64,000 bases of DNA. Origin: Gottschalkia acidurici 9a (lineage in GTDB: Bacteria > Bacillota > Clostridia > Tissierellales > Gottschalkiaceae). A program made the position numbers and the translations under genes. Position 1 is the stretch's first letter, and each line of letters begins with the position of its first letter. The notes beneath the pieces were generated by a model, which saw only the letters and a program-made list of their open reading frames with translations, was not told the DNA's origin and did no database searches. The stretch spans positions 1,361,115 to 1,425,114 of the forward strand of contig NC_018664.1 of the NCBI RefSeq assembly GCF_000299355.1. Direction: 5' to 3'. Positions 26,524 to 35,374 of the stretch are shown here, in pieces.

Positions 26524-26550
26524 TTAACGTAAAGTTAACAATTACTTAAC
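26524..26550 (+). promoter_or_regulatory. Pho box of the pst operon
   Basis: TTAAC occurs three times at exactly 11-bp spacing (26524, 26535, 26546), the helical-turn direct repeat bound by PhoP/PhoB response regulators. It is about 92 bp before pstS; TAGAAT at 26583-26588 is a candidate -10. The likely regulator is the PhoPR-type pair at 53.4-55.5 kb. Confidence 0.75.
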
Positions 26551-26641
26551 TGTTTCTATACAAAACTAACAAAAATTCTTGGTAGAATTTGAATTGTAAA
26601 CGAGACAAGATACATAAAACTTGAAAGAGGGGGAATACAAT

Positions 26642-27550
26642 ATGTCAATACTAAAAAATTCAAAATTAAAGGCTTTATTATTAGTACTAGCTTTATCAGT
26701 TTCAGTATTTGTAGGTTGTTCTAAGAGTGAAAATGATGTAAATAAAGATCAAGGACAAGAGCAGTCAACAGGTGAGAATAAAGAAAGTGATAAATTAGAG
26801 GGAGCTATATCATTAGCGGGTTCTACTTCAGTAACTCCTTATGCGGAGCAATTAGCAGAAGCTTTTAAGAGTAAGAATCCAAATGTAGAGATAGATATAC
26901 AAGGTTTAGGATCATCAGCAGGTATTAAAGCTGCTAGTGATGGAACAGCAGATATTGGTATGTCGTCAAGAGAGATTAAGGAAGACGAAAAAGGTTTAGG
27001 TTTAACTGAACACGTAATAGCTCATGAAGGTATTGCAGTTGTAACTCATCCAAGTAATCAAGTTAAAGATTTAAATATGGATCAAATCAAAAAGATATTT
27101 AAAGGTGAAATTAAAAACTGGAAAGAAGTTGGCGGAAAAGATGCTGAAATATTACTAGTTAGCCGTGAAGCTGGATCAGGTACTAGAGGGGCTTTCGAAG
27201 AACTAGTTGGACTTGAAGAAAAAAATGCTGATGGCAAGAACGTAAGTGTATTATCAAAAGAAGCATTAATAGCTGATGCAAACGGAGCTGTAAAACAAAA
27301 TATAGCTAGTAAAGAAAATGCAATAGGATATTTATCACTAGCATATGTAGATAAATCTGTAAAGCCAATTACTATAGAGGGTGTAGAACCTAAAACAGAG
27401 ACAGTACTTTCAAAAGAGTATAAAATATCTAGATCTTTTCTACTATTAACAAAGGGAGAAGAAAACAATATTGCTAAAGCTTATATTGACTTCATTCTAA
27501 GCCCAGAAGGACAAAAGATAGTGAAAGAAAAAGGTAGCTGTACCTGTTAA
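26642..27550 (+). CDS. pstS: Phosphate-binding lipoprotein
   Basis: A 302-residue ABC-importer binding protein. The start at 26642 is chosen for its GAGGGGGA site. A lipobox ends at C26 (VFVGC). The phosphate-binding core shows SLAGSTSVTPYAEQLAEAF, GLGSSAGIKAA and VSREAGSGTRGAFEEL. The C-terminus is odd: it ends EKGSCTC, whereas one fewer A in the run at 27528-27532 would give EKVAVPVK and a stop at 27554, the ending expected for PstS. This is either a harmless 3' frameshift or a miscall. First gene of pstSCAB-phoU. Confidence 0.92.
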   Translation: MSILKNSKLKALLLVLALSVSVFVGCSKSENDVNKDQGQEQSTGENKESDKLEGAISLAGSTSVTPYAEQLAEAFKSKNPNVEIDIQGLGSSAGIKAASDGTADIGMSSREIKEDEKGLGLTEHVIAHEGIAVVTHPSNQVKDLNMDQIKKIFKGEIKNWKEVGGKDAEILLVSREAGSGTRGAFEELVGLEEKNADGKNVSVLSKEALIADANGAVKQNIASKENAIGYLSLAYVDKSVKPITIEGVEPKTETVLSKEYKISRSFLLLTKGEENNIAKAYIDFILSPEGQKIVKEKGSCTC

Positions 27551-27559
27551 ATAATTAAG

Positions 27560-27589
27560 TTAAACTCCACATTGGCTTGTGGAGTTTAA
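27560..27589 (+). other. Intercistronic hairpin between pstS and pstC
   Basis: A 12-bp perfect stem TTAAACTCCACA / TGTGGAGTTTAA, loop TTGGCT, without a T run. It probably protects the pstS message or causes partial termination, which explains how binding proteins outnumber permeases in such operons. Confidence 0.6.
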
Positions 27590-27621
27590 ACCTTTAATAT
27601 AAGTTTAGAAAGGATAATATA

Positions 27622-28533
27622 ATGATAGAAAATAATAGATTATCTAAAAAACAAGAAGATGAAATGAAAGTTAACAAGTTAGAAACTACATTAGAAAAAA
27701 TTATAGAAAGTATATTTTTTATCAGTGCATGCGTAGCTATAATAAGTGTTGTTGTAATAACAATTTTTATATTTGCTAAAGGTGGACCTGCTATTTTTAA
27801 AATTGGTATAAAAGAATTTATATTTGGACAAGAGTGGAATCCAACTGGAGATATATATGGAATTTTTCCAATGATAATAGGAACGTTATATTCTACGATT
27901 GGGGCAATTATTATAGGTGTACCAATAGGATTATTTACTGCTGTTTTTATTGCTGAAGTTGCTCCAAAGTGGATTTCAAATATAGTTCGTCCAGCAGTTG
28001 AGCTTCTAGCTGGAATTCCATCAGTAGTATATGGTTTTTTTGGACTAATAGTTATAGTACCACTAATAGATAAGTATCTTGGCGGTGGAGGAAACAGTTT
28101 ATTAGCCACATGTATTATTCTAGGTATAATGATACTACCTACTATAATAAGTATATCTGAAACATCTATAAGATCAGTTCCAAAAACATATAAGGCAGCA
28201 TCTCTTGCGATGGGTGCGTCGCATATTCAAACTATATTTAAGGTGATTTTACCATCTGCAAAGTCTGGTATTATGACATCAGTAGTACTAGGGATAGGAA
28301 GAGCTATAGGTGAAACTATGGCTGTAATACTTGTAGCAGGAAATACACCTACAATCCCTAATTCACTATTAGATAGAGTTCGTCCTATGACTGCTAATAT
28401 TGCTATAGAAATGGGATATGCTTCAGGCTTACATCAAGAGGCATTATTTGCTACAGGAGTAGTTTTATTTATATTTATTATGGGATTAAATATAGCACTT
28501 AATACAGTTATTCATAAGGCTGGTGAAAAATAA
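27622..28533 (+). CDS. pstC: Phosphate ABC transporter permease
   Basis: A 303-residue permease with six membrane segments and the EAA-type loop (KTYKAASLAMGASHIQTIFK). Pst-specific features include GIPSVVYGFFGL and IGETMAVILVAGN. It partners PstA. Its stop overlaps the pstA start (TAATG). Confidence 0.93.
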   Translation: MIENNRLSKKQEDEMKVNKLETTLEKIIESIFFISACVAIISVVVITIFIFAKGGPAIFKIGIKEFIFGQEWNPTGDIYGIFPMIIGTLYSTIGAIIIGVPIGLFTAVFIAEVAPKWISNIVRPAVELLAGIPSVVYGFFGLIVIVPLIDKYLGGGGNSLLATCIILGIMILPTIISISETSIRSVPKTYKAASLAMGASHIQTIFKVILPSAKSGIMTSVVLGIGRAIGETMAVILVAGNTPTIPNSLLDRVRPMTANIAIEMGYASGLHQEALFATGVVLFIFIMGLNIALNTVIHKAGEK

Positions 28534-29354
28534 TGAATAAAAGAGCACTAAAAGACGGAATATCTAAAGGTATTATATGGTCATCTGCCCTAATAACAGT
28601 AGGGGTATTATTATGGATAGTAATATATATTGTCATGAATGGTATAGGCGAGATAAATAAAGAATTTTTGACAACAGCACCAGTAGGAGCTGAAGGTGGA
28701 ATATATCCTATGATATTTATAACACTATATATGATTATATTAACTATAGGAATAGCCACTCCAATAGGAATTTGTGCTGCTATATATTTAGTTGAGTATG
28801 CAAAGCCTGGTAAAATTGTTAGACTGATAAGATTTGCAACAGAAAGTTTAGCAGGAATACCATCTATTATATTTGGATTATTTGGATTTATTATGTTTGT
28901 TACTACATTTAAACTTGGTTGGTCTATATTAGCAGGAGCTCTTACGTTAAGTTTAATGATATTACCTACTATAGTCCGTACAACAGAAGAGGCATTGAAG
29001 TCGGTACCTAACGCATATAGACAAGGGAGTCTTGCACTTGGGGCTTCAAAATTTAGAACTATTCTACTTGTAGTATTACCTAGTTCTATTCGTGGAATAA
29101 TGACATCTGTAATTTTAAGCATAGGAAGAATTGTGGGAGAGACAGCAGCTGTGTTCTTTACTGCGGGAACTGTAGCAAGAACACCAAATTCTGTAATGGA
29201 TTCAGGGAGAACTTTAGCTGTACACCTTTACATCCTAGCTAAAGAAGCACTATCCTTTAGTAAGGCGTTTGCTACTGCTACAATACTAATTTTACTAGTA
29301 CTATTAATTAATATTATAACTAATAGCTTTGGATCAAAATTGAAGAAAGACTAG
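28533..29354 (+). CDS. pstA: Phosphate ABC transporter permease
   Basis: A 273-residue permease with six membrane segments. It has GIPSIIFGLFGFIMF and the EAA loop NAYRQGSLALGASKFRTILL, then GRIVGETAAVFFTAG. Translationally coupled to pstC by a TAATG overlap. Confidence 0.93.
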   Translation: MNKRALKDGISKGIIWSSALITVGVLLWIVIYIVMNGIGEINKEFLTTAPVGAEGGIYPMIFITLYMIILTIGIATPIGICAAIYLVEYAKPGKIVRLIRFATESLAGIPSIIFGLFGFIMFVTTFKLGWSILAGALTLSLMILPTIVRTTEEALKSVPNAYRQGSLALGASKFRTILLVVLPSSIRGIMTSVILSIGRIVGETAAVFFTAGTVARTPNSVMDSGRTLAVHLYILAKEALSFSKAFATATILILLVLLINIITNSFGSKLKKD

Positions 29355-29384
29355 CTGGATATAAGTTTTTATAGGGGTGAAGAT

Positions 29385-30149
29385 ATGTCAAATAATAAAA
29401 AGTCTAAGATATCAGTTAAAAATTTAGATCTTTTTTATGGTGAATTTCATGCATTAAAGGATATAAATATTGATATAGAGGAAAATAAAATAACAGCTTT
29501 AATAGGTCCCTCAGGATGTGGAAAGTCTACTTTCTTAAAAACATTAAATAGAATGAATGACTTAGTTGAGGGTGTAAAAATAACAGGAGATGTACTACTT
29601 GATAAAAATGATATATATAATAATATAGATATAATGAAACTTAGAAAAAGAGTAGGAATGGTATTTCAAAGTCCAAATCCATTTCCAATGAGTATCTATG
29701 ATAACATAGCTTATGGACCTAGAGTTCATGGAAATAAGAAAAAGGAAGATTTAGATGAAATAGTTGAAAAAAGTCTTAGAAATGCAGCTATATGGGATGA
29801 AGTTAAAGATAGACTTAAAAAAAATGCACTAGGACTATCAGGTGGACAACAGCAAAGACTATGTATTGCTAGAGCCTTAGCAGTAGAGCCTGAAATTCTT
29901 TTAATGGATGAGCCAACATCAGCTCTTGATCCTATAGCTACAGCTAAAATAGAAGAGCTTATAGAGGACTTAAAAAAGGATTATACTATAGTTATAGTTA
30001 CACACTCTATGCAACAAGCAGGTAGAATTTCAGACAATACGGCATTTTTTCTTATGGGAGAATTAATTGAATTTGATAAGACTAAGAATATTTTTTCAAA
30101 TCCAGGAGATAAGAGAACAGAAGACTATATAACAGGGAGATTTGGTTAA
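29385..30149 (+). CDS. pstB: Phosphate ABC transporter ATPase
   Basis: A 254-residue ABC ATPase with Walker [10 protein letters not shown], a PstB-type region [13 protein letters not shown], signature [15 protein letters not shown] and Walker [14 protein letters not shown]. It powers phosphate uptake through PstCA. AGGGGTG precedes the ATG. Confidence 0.95.
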   Translation: MSNNKKSKISVKNLDLFYGEFHALKDINIDIEENKITALIGPSGCGKSTFLKTLNRMNDLVEGVKITGDVLLDKNDIYNNIDIMKLRKRVGMVFQSPNPFPMSIYDNIAYGPRVHGNKKKEDLDEIVEKSLRNAAIWDEVKDRLKKNALGLSGGQQQRLCIARALAVEPEILLMDEPTSALDPIATAKIEELIEDLKKDYTIVIVTHSMQQAGRISDNTAFFLMGELIEFDKTKNIFSNPGDKRTEDYITGRFG

Positions 30150-30167
30150 AAAGGGGGATTAACATTG

Positions 30168-30818
30168 ATGTTAAGAAAAAGCTTTCATCAAAAATTAGAT
30201 CAATTACACGTTTCACTTTTAGAAATGGGATCGTTTGTTGAAAAGGTTATACAGCTATCTATAGAAGGTTTAGAGAAACAAGATGTTGAGAAGTCAGAAG
30301 AAGCAATAAAACTAGATGATAAAGTAGACGAAATAGAATTAGAAATAGAAAAGCAGTGTCTTGAACTACTAGCTTTGCAGACACCTGTTGCCATTGATTT
30401 AAGAAAAATTAGTACTATATTAAAGATGATAACTGACCTAGAGCGTATAGCAGACTATGGAGTTAACATAGCTTTTGATACTAAAAGAATGGGTAGTAAA
30501 AGTTTTATAAAGCCTCTAGAGGACATACCTAAGATGGCGGATATAACAAAAACTATGGTTAGAAGAAGTTTAGATAGTTTCGTAAAGGAAGATCCTAACT
30601 TAGCTCAAGAAGTAGCTGAAATGGATGATATTGTAGATGACCTATACCATAAAACTTATGATGAACTTGTATCAATGTTAGGTAAGGATGAAGAAAATAC
30701 AAAGCAAATAGTTCATCTATTGTTTATAAGTAGACATCTAGAAAGAATGGCAGATCATGCTACAAATTTATGTGAGAGAATAGTATATATGACTACTTCT
30801 GAAAGAATGGAATTTTAA
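30168..30818 (+). CDS. phoU: Phosphate signalling regulator
   Basis: A 216-residue all-helical protein made of two PhoU three-helix bundles, each with the E/D-rich metal-binding signature (DLERIADYGVNIA; HLERMADHATNLCER). It connects Pst transport status to PhoR kinase activity. The ATG at 30168 is preferred; a TTG one codon earlier is also possible. AAAGGGGGA lies upstream. Confidence 0.93.
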   Translation: MLRKSFHQKLDQLHVSLLEMGSFVEKVIQLSIEGLEKQDVEKSEEAIKLDDKVDEIELEIEKQCLELLALQTPVAIDLRKISTILKMITDLERIADYGVNIAFDTKRMGSKSFIKPLEDIPKMADITKTMVRRSLDSFVKEDPNLAQEVAEMDDIVDDLYHKTYDELVSMLGKDEENTKQIVHLLFISRHLERMADHATNLCERIVYMTTSERMEF

Positions 30819-30821
30819 TTA

Positions 30822-30869
30822 AACTATCTTAAAGTAAAAGATTAATTTTACTTTAAGATAGTTTTTTAA
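30822..30869 (+). terminator. Terminator of the pst-phoU operon
   Basis: An 18-bp perfect stem (AACTATCTTAAAGTAAAA with its complement at 30846-30863) and a run of T. Confidence 0.9.
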
Positions 30870-30925
30870 AGTTTTGCAAATAAAACTTAAGAAAATGGCA
30901 AGACTAATCAAAGGAGGTGTTTTAA

Positions 30926-31432
30926 ATGAAAAAAATACTTATATTGGTTATGTCTTTGGTAATAGGTTTAGCAACAATTGGGTGCAATCAATCACCAAAA
31001 AAGGTTCAGCAAGAAAATAATAAATCACAAAACGAAACTCAGCAAGAAAATAGTAAAAATATGAATACTGAAAGCACTCAAGAAAAAAAGAGAACAATTC
31101 ATGAAGGTGCACTAAAAGGAGAATCTATAGCTGACAAACTAGTTATGGAAAAAGGAATAGCGGATGCTTCAGTAATAGTATTAGAGAACGAAGCACTCGT
31201 AGCAGTAATTCTATCAGAAGGTGAAACTATGACAAAGCAAATTACAGATAAAATAAAAGAAATAGTTAAATCTTCTGATAAAAACATAAATAAAATAGCT
31301 ATAACACAAGATAAAGACATGTTTTTTAAAGTAGATAGTATGGCTCAAACTATGATGAAAGAAGAAAGGCCTGATTCAATAAAAACAGATTTTGATAATA
31401 CGATAAAAAATATAGGAATAGAGAGTATATAA
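30926..31432 (+). CDS. YhcN/YlaJ-type sporulation lipoprotein
   Basis: A 168-residue lipoprotein with lipobox ATIGC (C20), a Gln/Asn/Ser/Lys linker and a domain (SIADKLVMEKGIADASVIVL ... INKIAITQDKDMFFKV) matching the Spore_YhcN_YlaJ family found in spore membranes. In Bacillus these are forespore proteins affecting germination or outgrowth. AAGGAGGTG precedes the ATG. Confidence 0.82.
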   Translation: MKKILILVMSLVIGLATIGCNQSPKKVQQENNKSQNETQQENSKNMNTESTQEKKRTIHEGALKGESIADKLVMEKGIADASVIVLENEALVAVILSEGETMTKQITDKIKEIVKSSDKNINKIAITQDKDMFFKVDSMAQTMMKEERPDSIKTDFDNTIKNIGIESI

Positions 31433-31522
31433 AAAATTATCCTACCCTAAAATGTTCATATTTTATAATTTAAATAATATTAATAATAATACTTAAAATT
31501 ATTTAAAGAGAGAAGGTGAACT

Positions 31523-32699
31523 ATGGGTAGGATAAATTCTTTTAAAAAAGAGTTAATATATTATTTTTTTATTTGTTTTTTTGGTATTTTATACCTATCA
31601 TATGAAGAACCAAAAGAGAGTATATTTTTGATAATTTCTTTTTATTCAATTTTCAAGATAGTAAATAGAGAAGAGTATAAAATAAAAAAAGCAGAGGTAA
31701 CTAGACATCTAATACTAAAATTAGGAGTACTTATATTTGGATATATAATCGCCATAATATTTTTATTTTCTAAGAGCTATAAAATAAACTTAAACACAAC
31801 TAATAACTCAGCAGTGAAAGAGGAAAAAGCAGTACTACTAGTTTACCAAGGTGAAAATGAGAAATATAATATGAAGAGTGAGCTAGCTAATATAAAGCTA
31901 AATAAAAGTATGTTGGAGAAAATAAAACCCCTTTAATATTAGCTAAAAATAAGAGTCAATATAGAGATATAGGAAAAAGCAGTTATAAAAAAACACATTA
32001 GTATTCAAACAAAAACTAGAAGAAAGATTGTCTTCTGATAAGTATAAAGTTTACATAGGGTTTTTAAATAGTAGTAATTATATAGAGGAGAGCTTAGTTA
32101 ACATAAGGAATGATGGATATAAAAATGTCATTGTAGTTCCTATGTTTGCAAGTAAAGATGAATCATATAATATATTGGAAAATAGAATAGATAAAATGAA
32201 GTTATTTAATTTAAATATGAACATAAAGTATACAGAGGCATTAGGCAATAGTGACAAGCTGGTTAAATCTTATATGAATAAAATAAGCAAGTATATAGTA
32301 AAAGAAAAAACATCTTATACAGGAGTAATATTAATAGGATCAGGAGAAGGAGAGATAGAAGAAGATCTAATGTTTAGGAAAAAATAAAATATTTTTGCAA
32401 GAGTTTTCAGAACTAGAAGATCAGAAGGTTAAAAATCATGGTTTAAAAATTCGTCTAATAACTATGTAGACACGGTTAAAAGCGTATTAGAATATGGTGT
32501 TGGAAAAATAATAATAATTTATACTAAGCCTGGTGTTACAAATATAGAGAATACAGAGATACTAAGAAAAATAACAAAGAAAGTAAAATTTCCAGAGGAA
32601 ATAGATATAAAAATAATAGATGGATTTATAACAGATGATGAGCTAGTAGAAGAAGTAAAAAGTAGAATAGAACTACTAGACCTTAAAAAGTGGTATTAA
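31523..32699 (+). pseudogene. Membrane-anchored chelatase-like gene, frame broken four times
   Basis: The intact 5' part (137 codons from ATG 31523) encodes two membrane segments and the start of a domain beginning KAVLLVYQGENEKY. Continuation needs shifts at 31928-31931 (C4 run), about 31988-31994 (A7), 32379-32384 (A6) and about 32446-32450 (A5). The joined product has VYIGFLNSSNYIEESL, VIVVPMFASKDES and GVILIGSGEGEIEEDL, resembling ferrochelatase/CbiX-type folds, and ends DLLKKWY-like at 32699, 90 nt before lgt. All four breaks are in homopolymers. Either a pseudogene or a locally poor consensus; the product class is a weak inference. Confidence 0.6.
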
Positions 32700-32789
32700 A
32701 TATTGACTTTAAAGGTTCAGAGAATTATAATTGGAAACTATAGAAAGTTAATACATACAAAAACTTATTATACAAAGAGGAGTGATAGT

Positions 32790-33530
32790 TTGGATCCAGT
32801 AGCTTTTGAGATATTTGGAATGTCAATACGATGGTACGGAATACTAATTTCATTAGGTGTCTTATTAGGAACAATAATAGCAATGAAAGAGGCTAAACGA
32901 ATAGGATATAGTGAAGATACAATAATAGATTTATTATTATTTGCTATACCTATCTCTATCATAGGGGCTAGATTGTACTATGTTGCTTTTTCATGGGATC
33001 AATATAGCGGAGATATACTATCAATAATAAATACTAGAGAAGGCGGAATGGCAATACATGGAGCATTAATATCAGCTATATTAGTTGCTATTATCTTTTG
33101 TAAGGTAAAGAAGATAAACTTTTGGACTCTAGCGGATATATTAGCACCGAGCATTATATTGGGACAAGGAATTGGAAGATGGGGAAATTTTATAAATCAG
33201 GAAGCTCATGGAGGGCCAACAAACCTACCTTGGGGTATAATTGTAGATGGTCAAAAAGTGCATCCCACTTTTTTATATGAATCATTATGGAATATAGCTG
33301 TTTTTTTATTTTTGATCTGGTTTAGAAAAAACAAATCTAAAGTAGAAGGTGAAACTTTTCTATTATACTTAATACTATATTCTTTAGGTAGATTCTTTAT
33401 AGAGGGTTTAAGAACAGACAGCTTAATGTTTGGTATACTGAGAATAGCTCAGGTTATTAGCTTAATAGCAATTATCATAGCATCGATTATATTTGTTCTA
33501 AGAAGACGTAAAAACGAAAATAAAATTTAG
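32790..33530 (+). CDS. lgt: Prolipoprotein diacylglyceryl transferase
   Basis: A 246-residue, seven-TM enzyme that attaches diacylglycerol to the lipobox cysteine. The Lgt signature is clear (GRWGNFINQEAHGG), with YGxLI (WYGILISLG), the HGALI motif and GRFFIEGLRTD. The TTG at 32790 is chosen because AGAGGAG precedes it and the product then starts like family members; the longer upstream extension is not conserved-looking. It acts on PstS and the YhcN-like lipoprotein, among others. Confidence 0.93.
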   Translation: MDPVAFEIFGMSIRWYGILISLGVLLGTIIAMKEAKRIGYSEDTIIDLLLFAIPISIIGARLYYVAFSWDQYSGDILSIINTREGGMAIHGALISAILVAIIFCKVKKINFWTLADILAPSIILGQGIGRWGNFINQEAHGGPTNLPWGIIVDGQKVHPTFLYESLWNIAVFLFLIWFRKNKSKVEGETFLLYLILYSLGRFFIEGLRTDSLMFGILRIAQVISLIAIIIASIIFVLRRRKNENKI

Positions 33531-33613
33531 AAACAAAAGTTAGAAAAGTATAGGAAATAAAAGATATATTATGTTTGAAGTATAATATAGTTGTAGACAT
33601 AAAATACACAACA

Positions 33614-33642
33614 TTGACATAAAACTAGAAAATGTATTAATA
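33614..33642 (+). promoter_or_regulatory. Promoter of the Spo0E-like gene
   Basis: TTGACA (33614-33619), a 17-bp spacer and TTAATA, ahead of the Spo0E-like gene by about 33 nt. Confidence 0.55.
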
Positions 33643-33674
33643 TATATATACTTATAGATAAAGGTGGGGTATTT

Positions 33675-33842
33675 ATGACACTTAATGACGAAATTATAAG
33701 CTTAAGGGATATGCTTCATGAGTCAATAGGGAATAATGACGATTATGATATTATTTACAATTTAAGTACAGAATTAGATAAATTAATAGCTATGTACTAT
33801 TGTAAAAATCACTCTTATAAGGTGAAAATAAAAGCATCATAA
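33675..33842 (+). CDS. Spo0E-like aspartyl-phosphate phosphatase
   Basis: A 55-residue protein with NLSTELDKLIAMYY, which matches the Spo0E signature SQxLDxLIxxYY. Members dephosphorylate Spo0A~P and delay sporulation. It has its own promoter, an AAAGGTGGGG ribosome site and a terminator. The location beside the division and sporulation cluster fits, though these genes occur in many places. Confidence 0.82.
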   Translation: MTLNDEIISLRDMLHESIGNNDDYDIIYNLSTELDKLIAMYYCKNHSYKVKIKAS

Positions 33843-33879
33843 AATTATACATAAAAAAATAAATCTCCATATTTTATTT

Positions 33880-33911
33880 AGTCCTTTTATGATGATAGAA
33901 GGGCTTTTTTG
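33880..33911 (+). terminator. Terminator of the Spo0E-like gene
   Basis: AGTCCTT / AAGGGCT (one G-U) with a 12-nt loop and a TTTTTG TTTT tail. Confidence 0.7.
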
Positions 33912-34000
33912 TTTTAAAAAACTTTAGCAATAAAGAGGATTTTGAAGACTAATATAGAAATAATAAAGTTAGTATTAAATTAGACAAAGAGGTGTATTTA

Positions 34001-34933
34001 TTGAATTTTAATCATATATCGGTACTTTTAGAGGAATGTATAGATGGACTTAATATAAAAGAAAATGGAATTTACGTAGATGGAACACTAGGTGGTGCAG
34101 GACATTCTAAAGAAATAGTAAAAAAGCTTAAGTCTGGAAGACTAATAGGAATAGATCAAGATACTAATGCAATAAAAAAAGCTAAAGATGTATTAGAATC
34201 TCATATGGATAAGGTTACTATTGTTCATGATAACTTTAAAAATATAAAGAATATACTTAATGACTTAGAAATAGAAGGTGTAGATGGAATTCTTTTAGAC
34301 TTAGGAGTATCCTCCCATCAATTGGATGAAGGCGAAAGAGGTTTCTCATATAATCAAGATGCATATCTAGATATGAGAATGAATGTAAAACAAGAACTGA
34401 AAGCTTGGGACGTAGTAAATGAATACTCTAAAAAGGAAATTGAAAGGATAATCAAAGAATATGGAGAAGAAAGATGGGCCAGTAGAATAGCTCAATTTAT
34501 AGAGGATGAAAGAAATAAAAGTGCTATAAATACAACATGTGAATTAGTAGAAGTTATAAAGAAAGCAATTCCAAGTGGAGCAAGGAGAGAAGGACCTCAT
34601 CCTGCTAAAAGGACATTTCAAGCAATAAGAATAGAAGTTAATAATGAGCTAGGTATATTGAAAGAAACTATAATAGATGGATGCAACTCTCTTAATAGAG
34701 GGGGACGATTGTGTGTAATTACCTTCCATTCCCTTGAAGATAGAATAGTTAAAGAGACATTTAAAGAACTGAATCTAGAATGTACATGTCCACCTGAATT
34801 TCCAATTTGCCAATGTAATAAAAAAAGAGAAGTAAAAATAATAACACGAAAGCCAATACTGCCATCTGAAAGAGAATTAGAGCTAAATCCAAGGTCTAGG
34901 AGCGCAAAGCTAAGGATTATTGAAAAAATCTAG
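34001..34933 (+). CDS. rsmH: 16S rRNA (cytosine1402-N4)-methyltransferase
   Basis: A 310-residue SAM-dependent enzyme (MraW). Motifs: [14 protein letters not shown] (SAM binding), [20 protein letters not shown], and [10 protein letters not shown] near the C-terminus, followed by the [12 protein letters not shown] cysteine pair region and [12 protein letters not shown]. The TTG at 34001 fits the family start ([11 protein letters not shown]) and follows AAGAGGTG. First gene of the dcw cluster. Confidence 0.95.
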   Translation: MNFNHISVLLEECIDGLNIKENGIYVDGTLGGAGHSKEIVKKLKSGRLIGIDQDTNAIKKAKDVLESHMDKVTIVHDNFKNIKNILNDLEIEGVDGILLDLGVSSHQLDEGERGFSYNQDAYLDMRMNVKQELKAWDVVNEYSKKEIERIIKEYGEERWASRIAQFIEDERNKSAINTTCELVEVIKKAIPSGARREGPHPAKRTFQAIRIEVNNELGILKETIIDGCNSLNRGGRLCVITFHSLEDRIVKETFKELNLECTCPPEFPICQCNKKREVKIITRKPILPSERELELNPRSRSAKLRIIEKI

Positions 34934-34978
34934 GAAAAGGAGATAATTTGTTCTAAACATAAGGAGAGGTGAATAAAT

Positions 34979-35341
34979 TTGGTATTAGCTAAAAGAGAAA
35001 AGAAAACTTATCCTAAAAAAACAAAGAAGAATAAAAAAAAAGAAAAACAGAAAAAGAAGATAGATGCTAAAGTCAAAATAAAACTTAGTATACTATCATA
35101 TGCAGTAATATTTGCCTGCTCTTGCATATTTCTATTATCAAGATACGCTCATATAACTGAAGTTCAAATGCAAGTAGATAAAATTAATAGAGAAATATCT
35201 GAATTAGAAGAAGAAAACCATGTACTAATGTTAAAACTTGAAGAGATAAAAGATTCAGGATGGATAGAGGAGCAAGCAAAAGTAAGAATGAATATGAGAA
35301 AAGCTAATAGTGATCAAATAGTATACTTAAATGTTAAATAG
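34979..35341 (+). CDS. ftsL: FtsL-like septum protein
   Basis: A 120-residue bitopic protein: very basic cytoplasmic tail (1-38), a membrane segment (about 41-60) and a leucine-zipper coiled coil (QVDKINREISELEEENHVLM). This is the FtsL/DivIC architecture, placed between rsmH and the class B PBP as usual. It would form a complex with DivIB and DivIC at the septum. TTG start after AAGGAGAGGTG. Confidence 0.85.
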   Translation: MVLAKREKKTYPKKTKKNKKKEKQKKKIDAKVKIKLSILSYAVIFACSCIFLLSRYAHITEVQMQVDKINREISELEEENHVLMLKLEEIKDSGWIEEQAKVRMNMRKANSDQIVYLNVK

Positions 35342-35374
35342 GACTAATATAAGTTATAGTTGGGAGGGTTTTAT

